Below, in pieces: positions 14,331 through 22,804 of a DNA stretch of 29,808 nucleotides; position 1 is the first letter of the stretch, and the number at the start of each line of letters is the position of its first letter. The notes below the pieces were generated by a model. That model was not told where the DNA came from, ran no database searches, and saw only the letters and a program-made list of their open reading frames with translations. Source of the stretch: an uncultured Oscillospiraceae bacterium (GTDB lineage Bacteria; Bacillota; Clostridia; Oscillospirales; Oscillospiraceae). The stretch spans positions 1 to 29,808 of the forward strand of contig CAJUCA010000038.1 in assembly GCA_910585265.1 (NCBI GenBank). The letters are read 5' to 3'. The position numbers were made by a program, and so were the translations under genes.

Positions 14331-14896
14331 ACTTGTCCTCCTTTTTCCGCTCCGTCCTGGACGGCCCGCGCCCAGCTCTCCGGATATTTTTCCCGCATAT
14401 AGCGGGCAAAAGGGGCGTCCGGCTGCTCCAACAGCTTCTGCTCCCTGATGGTCAGCAGTTCCATCTCCGCCATCCGTGCCCGCCGCTGTACGCCAGCGTC
14501 CTCCCAGCGGACGACTTTCAGCGTCCCCTGGCGTTCCTGCTCCCTCAGAGCGGTATACACGTCCGGGATCCAGATCTCCTCCTCCACCGGAACCTCCAAC
14601 GGGGTGACGTACTCATTGGGGACCACCGTGGTCCCCATATCCTCCCGGTGGGCGCAAACATACAGGGACGCTTTCTTTCCCCGGTAGATCTCCGCCAGGG
14701 CGTTGGGAAAAAACTCCTCGTAGTACAGCTCCCCTGCCCTGTTGTAGCCGTAGGTGTACTCGAAATGCCGCACCCCATACATCAGGGCCATGGGCAGGCT
14801 GGCCGTCAGGCATACCTGCCGGGGCTTGCCGAAGCGGCTCCCGCTGGGCCGGAGGGTCTTCAGCCCCGGCTCCGGCGAACAGTGATACAGCGTCAT
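14327..14896 (-). CDS. Uncharacterised protein between rimO and pgsA
   Basis: A 189-residue soluble protein with no signal or membrane segment. The ATG at 14896 overlaps the rimO stop and its stop overlaps the pgsA start, each by 4 nt, so it is translated as part of a coupled operon; codon use is like its neighbours. The N-terminal YHCSPEPGLKTLRPS, then VCLTASLPMALMYG, is reminiscent of the substrate cleft opening of ADP-ribosyltransferase-like folds ('YH.S...L..L' then 'vylT.s...A..Y'). I have no catalytic glutamate to back this. The C-terminal half (IWIPDVYTALREQERQGTLK, then MREKYPESWARAV) looks helical. I do not recognise a named family; function unknown. Confidence 0.8.
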   Translation of the reverse strand: MTLYHCSPEPGLKTLRPSGSRFGKPRQVCLTASLPMALMYGVRHFEYTYGYNRAGELYYEEFFPNALAEIYRGKKASLYVCAHREDMGTTVVPNEYVTPLEVPVEEEIWIPDVYTALREQERQGTLKVVRWEDAGVQRRARMAEMELLTIREQKLLEQPDAPFARYMREKYPESWARAVQDGAEKGGQV

Positions 14897-16218
14897 TCCT
14901 CGATCTCCCCCGTCAGGTCGCCGTCGGACACGCCGGTGATCCGCACCCACACGAACTCCCCCGCCGGGACAAGCCCCGCCGCCGTGAACAGCACCCTGCC
15001 GTCGATATCCACCGAGTCGGCGTAGGTGCGGCCCGCATAGCAGCCCGCCTCGCTGTCAAAGCCCTCGCACAGCACCTCCATGCACGTGCCCAGCCGCTGC
15101 CCGTTGTACTCGTCCATGATCCGGGACTGGAGGTCCACCACCAGCTCCACCCGGCGGGCGGCTGTCTCCGTGTCCACTTGATCGTCCATGGCGGCGGCCA
15201 GGGTGCCCTCCTCCGGGGAGAACTGGAACACCCCCGCCCGCTGGAGCTTCTGCGCCCGCAGGAACTGGCACAGCTCCTCAAACTCCGCCTCGCCCTCGCC
15301 GGGCAGGCCGCAGATCAGGGAGGTGCGGATCACCACGTCGGGGATGGCGGCACGGAGCTTGGCGAACAGCGTCTCGATCTCCGCCCTGGTGCTGCGGCGG
15401 CGCATGGCCTTCAAGATGCCGTCATTGGCGTGCTGGATGGGAATATCCAGATAGTGGACGATCTTCTTTTCCCGGGCAATGACCTGGATCAGCTCGTCCG
15501 TCACCGCCTCCGGATAGAGGTAGTGGAGCCGGACCCAGTGGAAATTTAGCTTGCAAAGCTCGGTGAGCAGCTTCGCGAGGGTGGAGCCGTCCCCCAGGTC
15601 CAGCCCGTACCGGGTGATGTCCTGGGCCACCACGATAAGCTCCTTGACCCCCCGGTCCGCCAGCCCCTCCGCCTCCGCCAGCAGAGAGGCCATGGAGCGG
15701 CTGCGGTAGCGGCCCCGGAGCTTGGGGATGATACAGAAGGCGCAGCCGTTGGAGCAGCCCTCGGCGATCTTCAGGTAGGCCGTCCAGGGCGGGGTAGTCA
15801 CCCACCGCGCCCCGTCGTCATAGGCCCGGGCGATCTCCCCGAAATGCTCCGGCCTCTCCCCTGCCATCAGCTCCTCCACGGCGGACACCACATCGGTGTA
15901 GCTCCCCGTGCCCAGCAGTCCGTCCACCTCGGGCAGCTCCGCCCGGATCTCGCCGGGGTAACGCTGGCTGAGACAGCCCGCCACCAGCAGCTTGTTCAGC
16001 CTGCCCGCCTGCTTCAACGCCGCCAGCTCCAGAATCGCGTCGATGGCCTCGCTCTTGGCGGACTCAATGAAGCCGCAGGTGTTCAGCACCGCCACGTCCG
16101 CCCCCTCCGGGTCGCCGGTGACGGTGTGGCCCGCGTCCCGGCAAAGGGCCATCATCTGCTCGGTGTTCACCAGGTTTTTGGCACAGCCCAGGGACTGAAA
16201 CGCCACCTTATAGCCCAT
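14893..16218 (-). CDS. rimO: Ribosomal protein S12 methylthiotransferase RimO
   Basis: RimO adds a methylthio group to an aspartate of ribosomal protein S12, using two iron-sulfur clusters and S-adenosylmethionine. The 441-residue protein has the N-terminal MTTase domain with Cys12, Cys48 and Cys82. The radical-SAM motif CSNGCAFC supplies Cys155, Cys159 and Cys162, and the C-terminal TRAM domain covers about 375-440. RimO rather than MiaB is supported by SLGCAKNLVNTE near the start, IPKLRGRYRSRS after the cluster and length. The ATG directly abuts the recX stop. Confidence 0.96.
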   Translation of the reverse strand: MGYKVAFQSLGCAKNLVNTEQMMALCRDAGHTVTGDPEGADVAVLNTCGFIESAKSEAIDAILELAALKQAGRLNKLLVAGCLSQRYPGEIRAELPEVDGLLGTGSYTDVVSAVEELMAGERPEHFGEIARAYDDGARWVTTPPWTAYLKIAEGCSNGCAFCIIPKLRGRYRSRSMASLLAEAEGLADRGVKELIVVAQDITRYGLDLGDGSTLAKLLTELCKLNFHWVRLHYLYPEAVTDELIQVIAREKKIVHYLDIPIQHANDGILKAMRRRSTRAEIETLFAKLRAAIPDVVIRTSLICGLPGEGEAEFEELCQFLRAQKLQRAGVFQFSPEEGTLAAAMDDQVDTETAARRVELVVDLQSRIMDEYNGQRLGTCMEVLCEGFDSEAGCYAGRTYADSVDIDGRVLFTAAGLVPAGEFVWVRITGVSDGDLTGEIEE

Positions 16219-16914
16219 TTACTCCCATTCCTCCTCCCGGAGGCGGCCCAACGCCCCGGAGATTTCGTCCCAGCCATAGCCCCGGCGGGCCAGGTAGTCG
16301 GACACCTTTTTCAGATTTTCCCGGGTAGGCTCCGCCCCCCGGAGCTTCTGCCGGGCCAGCTTCAGCACCTGATCCCCGTCCGGCTCCCGCTCCTCCAGGG
16401 CGTCCTCCCAGAACTCCCGGGGCACCCCCCGGCGGTACAGCTCGTCCCGGAGCTTCCGGGGGCCGTAGCCCTTGGCGGCGTAGTGACGCGCCACCATCCG
16501 GGCATACTCCCCGTCGTTCAGCAGGCCCAGATCCGTGAGCCGGTCCGCCACGCCCTCCGCCCGCTCCCGCAGGGCCTCCCTTTGGGCCTCCAGCAGCGCG
16601 GGGCCGGGGCCGTCGTCCAGCTTGTCGTAGGGGTACTTTTCCCGCTTCCGGCGGGGCGGGGCGCACAGCTTGTCCAGCAGCTCCTTCCGGGACAGGGGAC
16701 GCTGGGCCAGCAGGCCCACCGCCCGCTCCATCAGCCGGGACTGCTCCCCGGCGGCGGCCAGGGCCTCCGCCTCGCTGCCGGTCAGTTCCTTGCCCGCGTA
16801 GAGGCCCAGGGACACCACGTCCCCCTCTCCTACCCGCACCAAGGAGGCGTCATCCAGCCACACCAGCCAGCGGCCCTGCTTGTGGGTGGAAGGCTCTAAC
16901 TTCTCGATTTTCAC
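16219..16914 (-). CDS. recX: Regulatory protein RecX
   Basis: RecX binds RecA filaments and limits their activity. The 231-residue protein shows the three-helix RecX repeats: LLAQRPLSRKELLDKL, then LTDLGLLNDGEYARMVARHYAAKGYGPRKLRDELYRRGVP and a last LARRGYGWDEISGALGRL. It begins with GTG (16914) 3 bp after the recA stop, with GAAGGA inside the end of recA. The immediate recA-recX coupling supports the call. The insert between repeats 1 and 2 (about 84-110) is Arg/Lys/Pro-rich and longer than in many homologues. Confidence 0.93.
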   Translation of the reverse strand: MKIEKLEPSTHKQGRWLVWLDDASLVRVGEGDVVSLGLYAGKELTGSEAEALAAAGEQSRLMERAVGLLAQRPLSRKELLDKLCAPPRRKREKYPYDKLDDGPGPALLEAQREALRERAEGVADRLTDLGLLNDGEYARMVARHYAAKGYGPRKLRDELYRRGVPREFWEDALEEREPDGDQVLKLARQKLRGAEPTRENLKKVSDYLARRGYGWDEISGALGRLREEEWE

Positions 16915-16917
16915 GGA

Positions 16918-18018
16918 CTATCCTTCAAAGTCCTCGGCGTCCACGTCCACCGCGCGGCCCGCCGCCTTGGCCGCCACCTGGGACTGCTTGCTCATCAGCT
17001 TGAAGGAGTTGGCCCGAACCTCGGCCTCAATTTTCTCCACCAGCTCGGGGTTCTCCTGGAAGTACTTCTTCACCGCGTCCTTGCCCTGGCCCAGCCGGGT
17101 GTCCCCCATGGAGAACCAGGAACCGGACTTCTGCACAATGTCCAGCTTCACCGCCAGATCCACCAGCTCGCCCAGCTTGGAGATGCCCTCGCCGTACATG
17201 ATCTCAAACTCCGCCTCCCGGAAGGGGGGGGCTACCTTGTTCTTCACGATCTTGGCCTTCGTGCGGTTGCCGATCAGCTCGGTGCCGTTCTTGATGGCCT
17301 CCACCCGGCGCACCTCCATGCGCACGGAGGCGTAGAACTTCAAGGCCCGGCCTCCGGTGGTCACCTCCGGGTTGCCGTACACCACGCCCACCTTCTCCCG
17401 GAGCTGGTTGATGAAAATCACCACGCAGTTGGTCTTGGCGATGGAGCCTGCCAGCTTCCGCAGGGCCTGGCTCATCAGGCGGGCCAGCAGGCCCACGTGG
17501 CTGTCGCCCATGTCGCCCTCGATCTCGGCCCGGGGGGTCAGGGCCGCCACCGAGTCCACCACCACCACATCGATGGCCCCGGAGCGCACCAGGGCCTCGC
17601 AGATCTCCAGGCCCTGCTCGCCGGTGTCCGGCTGGGAGATGAGCATGGAGTCGATGTCCACGCCAAGGGCGCGGGCGTAGGTGGGGTCCAGGGCGTGCTC
17701 CGCGTCGATGAAGGCCACCTCGCCCCCCCGCTTCTGGGCCTCGGCCACGATGTGCAGGGCCAGGGTGGTCTTGCCGGAGGACTCGGGGCCGTAGATCTCG
17801 ATGATGCGCCCCTTGGGTACGCCGCCAATGCCCAGGGCGATGTCCAGGGACAGGGACCCGGTGGGGATGGCCTCCACCACGATGTGGGCGTTCTCGCCCA
17901 GGCGCATGATGGAGCCTTTGCCGTAGTCCTTCTCGATCTGGGCGATACAGGTGGACAGGGCCTTCTTTTTGTCCGACGCGGGGGCGGCGGGTTCTACCTG
18001 CTTTTTCTTCTCTGCCAT
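16918..18018 (-). CDS. recA: Recombinase RecA
   Basis: RecA forms filaments on single-stranded DNA, drives homologous recombination and triggers LexA self-cleavage. The 366-residue protein has Walker A GPESSGKT at 77-84, Walker B VVVVDSVAALTPRAE, loop 2 FINQLREKVGVVYGNPEVTTGGRALKF and a C-terminal tail ending in acidic DVDAEDFEG. An N-terminal Lys/Pro/Ala-rich extension of about 18 residues precedes the core. Ribosome binding site AAAGGA. The 115-bp upstream region contains no recognisable LexA box (see the separate entry). Confidence 0.99.
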   Translation of the reverse strand: MAEKKKQVEPAAPASDKKKALSTCIAQIEKDYGKGSIMRLGENAHIVVEAIPTGSLSLDIALGIGGVPKGRIIEIYGPESSGKTTLALHIVAEAQKRGGEVAFIDAEHALDPTYARALGVDIDSMLISQPDTGEQGLEICEALVRSGAIDVVVVDSVAALTPRAEIEGDMGDSHVGLLARLMSQALRKLAGSIAKTNCVVIFINQLREKVGVVYGNPEVTTGGRALKFYASVRMEVRRVEAIKNGTELIGNRTKAKIVKNKVAPPFREAEFEIMYGEGISKLGELVDLAVKLDIVQKSGSWFSMGDTRLGQGKDAVKKYFQENPELVEKIEAEVRANSFKLMSKQSQVAAKAAGRAVDVDAEDFEG

Positions 18019-18068
18019 GTAAAATCATCCTTTCCCGCCGGCGCGGTTTGGGGCCGCCGGCCTCTTAC

Positions 18069-18101
18069 TGTCCCATATTGTAGCCCCTTATGTGTCCCAT
18101 A
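18069..18101 (-). promoter_or_regulatory. Direct repeat upstream of recA
   Basis: TGTCCCATA occurs at 18069-18077 and 18093-18101, start to start 24 bp, in the recA leader; read on the recA strand this is TATGGGACA twice. TACAAT lies between the copies and could be a -10 element, though no good -35 is in place. The two copies could be regulator sites. No GAAC-N4-GTTC-type LexA box is visible. Confidence 0.35.
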
Positions 18102-18132
18102 AGCCGGACTTTCAGCGGAATCTTTTATTCCG

Positions 18133-18447
18133 CTATTCCGCTTCCGCATCCAATGCCTCCAGCAGAAAGCTGACGGGGCGGAACCCATCGTTGCAGGAGA
18201 TCATGGCGGATTTCTTGTCCTTCATCCAGCCGTCATAAAAATCCCCGCCGCCGTGGGCCAGCGTCATCACAAAGGGGGACATACTCTCCCACGCGCTGAC
18301 GCAGAAGCCCTCCGGCCTTTCCCAGCCGTTGGCCACAAACACCTGGCCCTCCCGCATCTCGCAGGCGTGCTGGATGGGGTTTTCATACCGCTCGATCAAG
18401 TCCCTGTAGGACGCGGCTCTCATCACTGTAATCCTTACCCGCTTCAT
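18133..18447 (-). CDS. TIGR04076 family protein
   Basis: A 104-residue protein matching the small TIGR04076 family common in anaerobes: start MKRVRITVMRA, then CEMREGQVFVANGWERPEGFC (30-49), AHGGGDFYDGW (64-74) and SCNDGFRPVSFLLEAL. Three cysteines (29, 49, 85) are at family positions and may bind metal, but no function is established. The ATG overlaps the prmC stop by 4 nt, so it is translationally coupled to prmC. A longer open frame upstream is only a shadow of prmC. A small hairpin (18115-18133) covers its stop codon. Confidence 0.85.
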   Translation of the reverse strand: MKRVRITVMRAASYRDLIERYENPIQHACEMREGQVFVANGWERPEGFCVSAWESMSPFVMTLAHGGGDFYDGWMKDKKSAMISCNDGFRPVSFLLEALDAEAE

Positions 18448-19319
18448 TCCGATGGCTTCTCCCCTTCCGTGTTTCCCTCCACCACCCGCCAGTGCATTCC
18501 GGGGTCCAGGGTGGTCTGAATGTCCTGATAACCGTGCTCCGCCAGAATGTATTCCACCGCCGGGGCCTGGTCGAAGCCCACCTCGAAGGCCAGCTTGCCG
18601 CCGGGCTTTAAGGCCCGCTTCCACTTTTTTGCCACCGCCCGGTAAAACTTCAGCCCGTCCTCCCCGCCGTCCAGGGCGATGTGGGGCTCGTAGTCCCGGA
18701 CCGAGGGGTCCAGCCGCGGGATCTCCAGGGTGGGGATATAGGGGGGGTTGCAGAGGATCAGGTCGAAGTCCCGCAGCAGCCGGGGGGGCGGCTCCAGGGC
18801 GTCCGCCTGGGCGGCCTGCACCTGCTCCGTCAGGGCGCAGCGGCGGATGTTCTGGCGGCACACCCGCAGGGCGTCCTCCGACCACTCGCCCAGCACCACC
18901 TTGGCGTCGGGACAGTTGTCCGCGATGGCAAGGCCCACGCAGCCGCTGCCCGCGCACAGGTCCAGCACCCGGGCGTTCTCCTTGTCCCGCAGGAACAGAA
19001 TCCCCCGCTCCACCAGGGTCTCGGTGTCCGGCCGGGGGATGAGCACATCCCGGCACACGTCCAGGGTCAGGCCGTAGAACTCCCACTCCCCGATGAGGTA
19101 GGCCACCGGCTCCCCCTTGAGGCGGCGGTCCAGCAGGCTCCGGAACCGCTTTTCCGCCCCCTCGGATGCGTACAGCGGCAGGTCGTGGATCAGCTGGGTC
19201 CGGTCCTTGCCGGAGGCGAAGCACAAAAGCTCCCGGGCCTCCAGCTGGGCGGCCTCCACCCCCGCCCCCTTCAGGGCCTTTCGGGCGTCCAGATACAGGT
19301 CGTTGTAGGTGGCGGGCAC
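18444..19319 (-). CDS. prmC: Release factor glutamine methyltransferase PrmC
   Basis: PrmC methylates the glutamine of the GGQ motif in release factors 1 and 2. I start it at the GTG at 19319, which has AGGGGGAG at proper distance. The frame is open to a TTG at 19367, but that has no binding site. From the GTG it is 291 residues. It has the SAM-binding LDLCAGSGCVGL (119-130), the active-site NPPY at 191-194, and GEWEFYGLTLDVCRDVLIPRPDTE, the usual domain junction. In many Firmicutes prmC follows prfA; here prfA is absent and yqhQ precedes it by 60 bp. Confidence 0.95.
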   Translation of the reverse strand: MPATYNDLYLDARKALKGAGVEAAQLEARELLCFASGKDRTQLIHDLPLYASEGAEKRFRSLLDRRLKGEPVAYLIGEWEFYGLTLDVCRDVLIPRPDTETLVERGILFLRDKENARVLDLCAGSGCVGLAIADNCPDAKVVLGEWSEDALRVCRQNIRRCALTEQVQAAQADALEPPPRLLRDFDLILCNPPYIPTLEIPRLDPSVRDYEPHIALDGGEDGLKFYRAVAKKWKRALKPGGKLAFEVGFDQAPAVEYILAEHGYQDIQTTLDPGMHWRVVEGNTEGEKPSE

Positions 19320-19379
19320 GGTGTTCTCCCCCTCTCTTTCTCGGTTCGCGGACCTCTCGGGACGCAAAGACGGCGGCGT

Positions 19380-20348
19380 TTACCAGCGGTCCGCGCCCTT
19401 TTCCTCGGGCAGCACCCGTTTGAGTGCCTCAATGCCCACCTCGATCATGGAATCGTCCGGCTCGAAGGTGGTAAAGTTCTGCATCCACATACCGGGGCCC
19501 CGCAGGGCGCGGCACACGCCCCCGTCGTGACCGCCCACATAGCGGTTAAACTCGTAAGTCACCCCCACGATGACGGGCAGCATCAGCAGGTGCAGGGCCA
19601 TGCGCAGGAAGGTGTTCTCGATCTCCAGCGGCGTGAAGATGGCAATGGACAGGAAAATGGACACCGCGATCACCACAAACAGGAAGCTGGTGCCGCACCG
19701 GGGATGGTGCCGGGGCTGCTTGCGGACGTTCTCCACCGTCAGCTCCAGGCCGTTTTCGTAGCAGTAGATGGTCTTGTGCTCCGCGCCGTGGTACTGGAAT
19801 ACCCGGTGGATCTCCTTCATCTTGGAGCAGAGGTAGAGGTAAACCATGAAGATGGCCACCTTCAAAACGCCCTCGATCACCGAGCGCACCCACAGGGGCA
19901 TGGTTTTCCACACCAGCCCGATGAGCCCCGTCAACGCCGTGGGCAGCAGGATGAACAGCCCCACGGAGAAGGCGATGCCCAGGATGGCCCCCAGGGTGAT
20001 GATCACCGTCATGGCCTTGTCCTCGCTCAGGTGGTCGTTGAGCCATTTGTCAAATCCGGTCAGCTCCTCCTCCGGGGCGGAGCCGTCGTCGGACACCTCG
20101 GCGGAGTGCATCAACGCCCGCATTCCGTGGACCATGGAGCCGCAGAAGATGAAGATCCCCCGGATAAAGGGCAGCTTTGCCAGCCCCCGGCGGGGTTTGA
20201 TGGGTTCCTCGGTGATATCCAGCTCCCCATCGGGCTTGCGCACCACAATGGCACGCTTGCCGGGGCCCTGCATCATGATGCCCTCCAGCAGGGCCTGCCC
20301 GCCGCAGGTGGTTTTGAAGGGGGTGCTGTGGGTTTCCTGTTTTGCCAT
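19380..20348 (-). CDS. yqhQ: YqhQ, DUF1385 membrane protein
   Basis: A 322-residue protein of the DUF1385/YqhQ family. Signatures are GGQALLEGIMMQGP at 16-29, RPRGL-like PRRGLAKLPFIRG and the later YHGAEHKTIYCYE, followed by HPRCGTSFLF. It has roughly four membrane helices, in pairs around 113-165 and 205-260. The function is unknown, although its conservation beside prmC/prfA in Firmicutes is known. AAAGGAG lies 9 nt before the ATG. It is driven by the promoter at 20442-20470 and has a structured leader that includes the 29-nt repeat. Confidence 0.92.
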   Translation of the reverse strand: MAKQETHSTPFKTTCGGQALLEGIMMQGPGKRAIVVRKPDGELDITEEPIKPRRGLAKLPFIRGIFIFCGSMVHGMRALMHSAEVSDDGSAPEEELTGFDKWLNDHLSEDKAMTVIITLGAILGIAFSVGLFILLPTALTGLIGLVWKTMPLWVRSVIEGVLKVAIFMVYLYLCSKMKEIHRVFQYHGAEHKTIYCYENGLELTVENVRKQPRHHPRCGTSFLFVVIAVSIFLSIAIFTPLEIENTFLRMALHLLMLPVIVGVTYEFNRYVGGHDGGVCRALRGPGMWMQNFTTFEPDDSMIEVGIEALKRVLPEEKGADRW

Positions 20349-20365
20349 GGGTTTGTCTCCTTTGG

Positions 20366-20410
20366 GAACCTGTAGTTACAGCCGGCGTTTGAGGTTGTGA
20401 ATGCAGGTTC
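20366..20410. promoter_or_regulatory. Long-loop hairpin in the yqhQ leader
   Basis: GAACCTG (20366-20372) pairs with CAGGTTC (20404-20410). The loop includes the smaller stem TGTA/TACA (20371-20380) and most of the 29-nt repeat copy 2. It sits in the 5' untranslated region of yqhQ, ending just above the ribosome binding site. A role in translation control is possible but unproven. Confidence 0.4.
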
Positions 20411-20411
20411 T
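20383..20411. repeat. 29-nt dispersed repeat, copy 2
   Basis: Matches 38-66 in 28 of 29 positions. It lies in the leader between the yqhQ promoter and start codon. Confidence 0.6.
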
Positions 20412-20441
20412 GATTGTCTGTCTCCGCTCTCCCGGCCCAAT

Positions 20442-20470
20442 AGTGTATCATAAACGGCCGGATATTGCAA
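20442..20470 (-). promoter_or_regulatory. yqhQ promoter
   Basis: On the minus strand TTGCAA (20470-20465), a 17-bp spacer and TACACT (20447-20442) with a TG two bases ahead (extended -10). It points at yqhQ, 94 bp upstream of the ATG. Confidence 0.65.
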
Positions 20471-20496
20471 CCGCTCGAATCCTTCCATTCCGCCGC

Positions 20497-21993
20497 CTAC
20501 ACGTTCTCCACTCCGATGGGCAGGCGGATGGTGACCGCGCAGCCGCCGCCGGGGGCGTTGCCGATGTCCAGCGTTCCGTTGTGGCTGTTGATGATCTCAT
20601 CGCAGACGGCGAGGCCGATGCCGGAGCCCCGGGCCTTGGAGGAGCCCTTGTAGAATTTATATTTAATGTAGGGCAGCTCGTCCTCCGGCACGCCGGGGCC
20701 GTGATCCCGGATGCGGATCACCACATGGTCCTCCTCCCGGCCCACGGACACCTCGATCCGGCCCCCGGAGCCGCCGTGCTTGTCCGCATTGTCCAGCAGG
20801 TTGCAGAACACCTGCCGCAGCCGCTCCGGGTCGCCGCTGAGCAGGGGCAGCTCCTCCCCGCCCTCGGTGTAGTCCAGCTCCAGGTTCTTCCGGCGGAAGA
20901 ATTCCCGGTAGGTGTACACCGCGTCCTCCAGCTCCGCCAGGATGTCAATGGGCTCCACCGACAGGTTGAAGCGGCCCGTCTCCATCCGGGAGAACTCCAG
21001 CAGCTCCTCCACCATGCGGGTGAGCCGCTGGGCCTCGGACACGATGATGCCCATGCCCTTCTTCACGTCGGCGGCGTCCCGCACCTCGCCGTTATACAGG
21101 GTCTCCGCCCAGCCGCTGATGGCGGTGAGGGGGGTGCGCAGCTCGTGGGACACGGAGGAGATAAACTCCGACTGGGTGCGCTCCGCCTGGTCGATCTTCA
21201 TGGACATATCGTTGATGGCGTCCACCAGATCCCCCATCTCGTCGTTGGAGCGGGACTCCATCTGCACCCCGTAGCTTCCGGTGGCGATGCGCTTGGCGGT
21301 CTCCGTCACCCGGATCACCGGGTCCAGCACCGACTTGATGAAGTAGGAGGCGGTGACTCCCATCACGATCAGGATCACCAGCCCCATGCCGGAGGTGAAG
21401 GCGATGATGCGGAACATCTGCTCCTCCACCTGCCGCAGGGAGGTCACCATGCGCACCACCCCCACCACCGTGCCGTTATAGACCACGGGGGCGGAGGCGG
21501 CGATGATGTGGTCGCCGGTGCTGGGGTCTGGCCCTGTATAGGGCACCACCCGCTTTTCGGCGATGGCACTGGACACGTCGGAGGTCTCCACGCCGGCCCC
21601 GGAAATGTCCATCATGGACGAGATCTGCACCCGGCCGCTGGCGTTGAGTATCTGGACCTCAATATAGTTTTTCTCCTCGAACTGGTTGACGAACTGCCGG
21701 GCGTTGTAGAGGTAGGTGGTCTCCGTGTAGTTGCGGAACATCCCGGCGGCGGTCTGGGCCTTGCTCTCCAGGGTGGCCAGGATGGTGGAGGTGTAGTAGC
21801 TGTACATGGCCAGGGAAAAGGCGGTCACCGCCACCGCCACCACCACCAGGGTGGCCCCCAGGGTGTTGAGCAGCCAACGCCAGCGCAGCTTGCCCCGGGG
21901 ACGTTTGTCCGCCGCCTGCTGGCGGTCCTCCGCCGCCTGCTCCGGCTTCACGGGCCTGCTTTTCCGCCGCTTGCCCCGGTTTTCCTGTTCCAT
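20497..21993 (-). CDS. Sensor histidine kinase
   Basis: A 498-residue membrane histidine kinase. After a basic cytoplasmic N-terminus (1-38) come TM1 (about 41-65), an extracytoplasmic sensor region (66-194) that looks like a single Cache-type domain (GDHIIAASAPVVYNGTVVGVVRMV), TM2 (about 195-219) and a HAMP linker (220-272). The phosphoacceptor is His283 in SHELRTP. ATP-binding boxes are NLLDNADKH (398-406), RDHGPGVPEDE (429-439) and GSGIGLAVC (456-464). It is the third gene of the lipoprotein-regulator-kinase operon, 96 bp after the regulator, with AGGGAGG before the ATG. The signal is unknown. Confidence 0.95.
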   Translation of the reverse strand: MEQENRGKRRKSRPVKPEQAAEDRQQAADKRPRGKLRWRWLLNTLGATLVVVAVAVTAFSLAMYSYYTSTILATLESKAQTAAGMFRNYTETTYLYNARQFVNQFEEKNYIEVQILNASGRVQISSMMDISGAGVETSDVSSAIAEKRVVPYTGPDPSTGDHIIAASAPVVYNGTVVGVVRMVTSLRQVEEQMFRIIAFTSGMGLVILIVMGVTASYFIKSVLDPVIRVTETAKRIATGSYGVQMESRSNDEMGDLVDAINDMSMKIDQAERTQSEFISSVSHELRTPLTAISGWAETLYNGEVRDAADVKKGMGIIVSEAQRLTRMVEELLEFSRMETGRFNLSVEPIDILAELEDAVYTYREFFRRKNLELDYTEGGEELPLLSGDPERLRQVFCNLLDNADKHGGSGGRIEVSVGREEDHVVIRIRDHGPGVPEDELPYIKYKFYKGSSKARGSGIGLAVCDEIINSHNGTLDIGNAPGGGCAVTIRLPIGVENV

Positions 21994-22089
21994 GCCGCCG
22001 CCTCCCTTCTCTCCCGGATTTCAGTCAAGCCCCGGGCATGAATCCCGCCGCTTTCGAAAAAGCCCCTGCACGGCGGGCCCGCGCCGTTC

Positions 22090-22782
22090 CTATGCCTCCC
22101 ACTTGTAGCCGAAGCCCCAGACCGTGATCACAAAGGACGGGTTCTGGGGATCGTCCTCCAGCTTGATCCGCAGGCGGCGGATGTTCACGTCCACGATCTT
22201 CAGCTCCCCCAGGAACTCCGTGCCCCACACCGCCTCCAGGATCTCCTCCCGGGACAGGGCCTTGCCCGGGTTCTCCATGAACAGCTTCACGATGGAATAC
22301 TCCACCTGGGTGAGCTTCACCCGCTTGCCGTTCTTCTCCAGGGTGCGGTTCCGGGTGTTCAGCAGGAAGGGCGGCTGTTCGATCTCGTCCGCGTCCCGCA
22401 CCGCCGCGCCGCCGGTGCGGCGGAACAGGGCGTCCACCCGGGCGGTAAGCTCCGCCGGGGAGAAGGGCTTGGTCACATAGTCGTCCGCCCCGGTCATCAG
22501 GCCGCTGACCTTGTCCATCTCCTGGGTGCGGGCGGTGAGCATGATAATGCCCATCTGGGAATTGCCCGCCCGGATGCGGCGGCACACCTCGAAGCCGTCC
22601 ATCTCCCCCGGCAGCATGATATCCAGCAGCGCGACCTGCACGTCCGGGTTGCGCTGGATCTGGGCCAGGGCCTCCTCGCCGGTGCCCGCCTCGATGGCGT
22701 CGTACCCCGCCCGTTTCAGATTGATCACCACAAAGCTGCGGATGTTGGCCTCATCCTCCAGCACCAAAACCTTCCTTGTCAC
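22090..22782 (-). CDS. OmpR-family response regulator
   Basis: A 230-residue two-domain regulator. The receiver has the acidic pair Glu9-Asp10/Glu11, phosphoacceptor Asp54 (ALLDIMLPG), Thr83 and Lys105. The winged-helix DNA-binding domain (about 130-229) ends in VDVNIRRLRIKLEDDPQNP and VWGFGYKW, typical of OmpR/PhoB proteins. The start is a GTG (22782) with GGAGGT 6 nt before it, 22 bp after the stop of the lipoprotein gene. It is the likely partner of the kinase downstream. The gap before the kinase contains a GC-rich stem (ACGGCG/CGCCGT) that might tune kinase level. Confidence 0.95.
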   Translation of the reverse strand: MTRKVLVLEDEANIRSFVVINLKRAGYDAIEAGTGEEALAQIQRNPDVQVALLDIMLPGEMDGFEVCRRIRAGNSQMGIIMLTARTQEMDKVSGLMTGADDYVTKPFSPAELTARVDALFRRTGGAAVRDADEIEQPPFLLNTRNRTLEKNGKRVKLTQVEYSIVKLFMENPGKALSREEILEAVWGTEFLGELKIVDVNIRRLRIKLEDDPQNPSFVITVWGFGYKWEA

Positions 22783-22804
22783 TGTCGTACCTCCGCTTTC
22801 GTCG

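Noticed and set aside
18681..22041. Large plus-strand frames opposite prmC/yqhQ and the kinase
   Set aside because: Antisense shadows; His/Gln/Gly/Leu-rich translations without domains.
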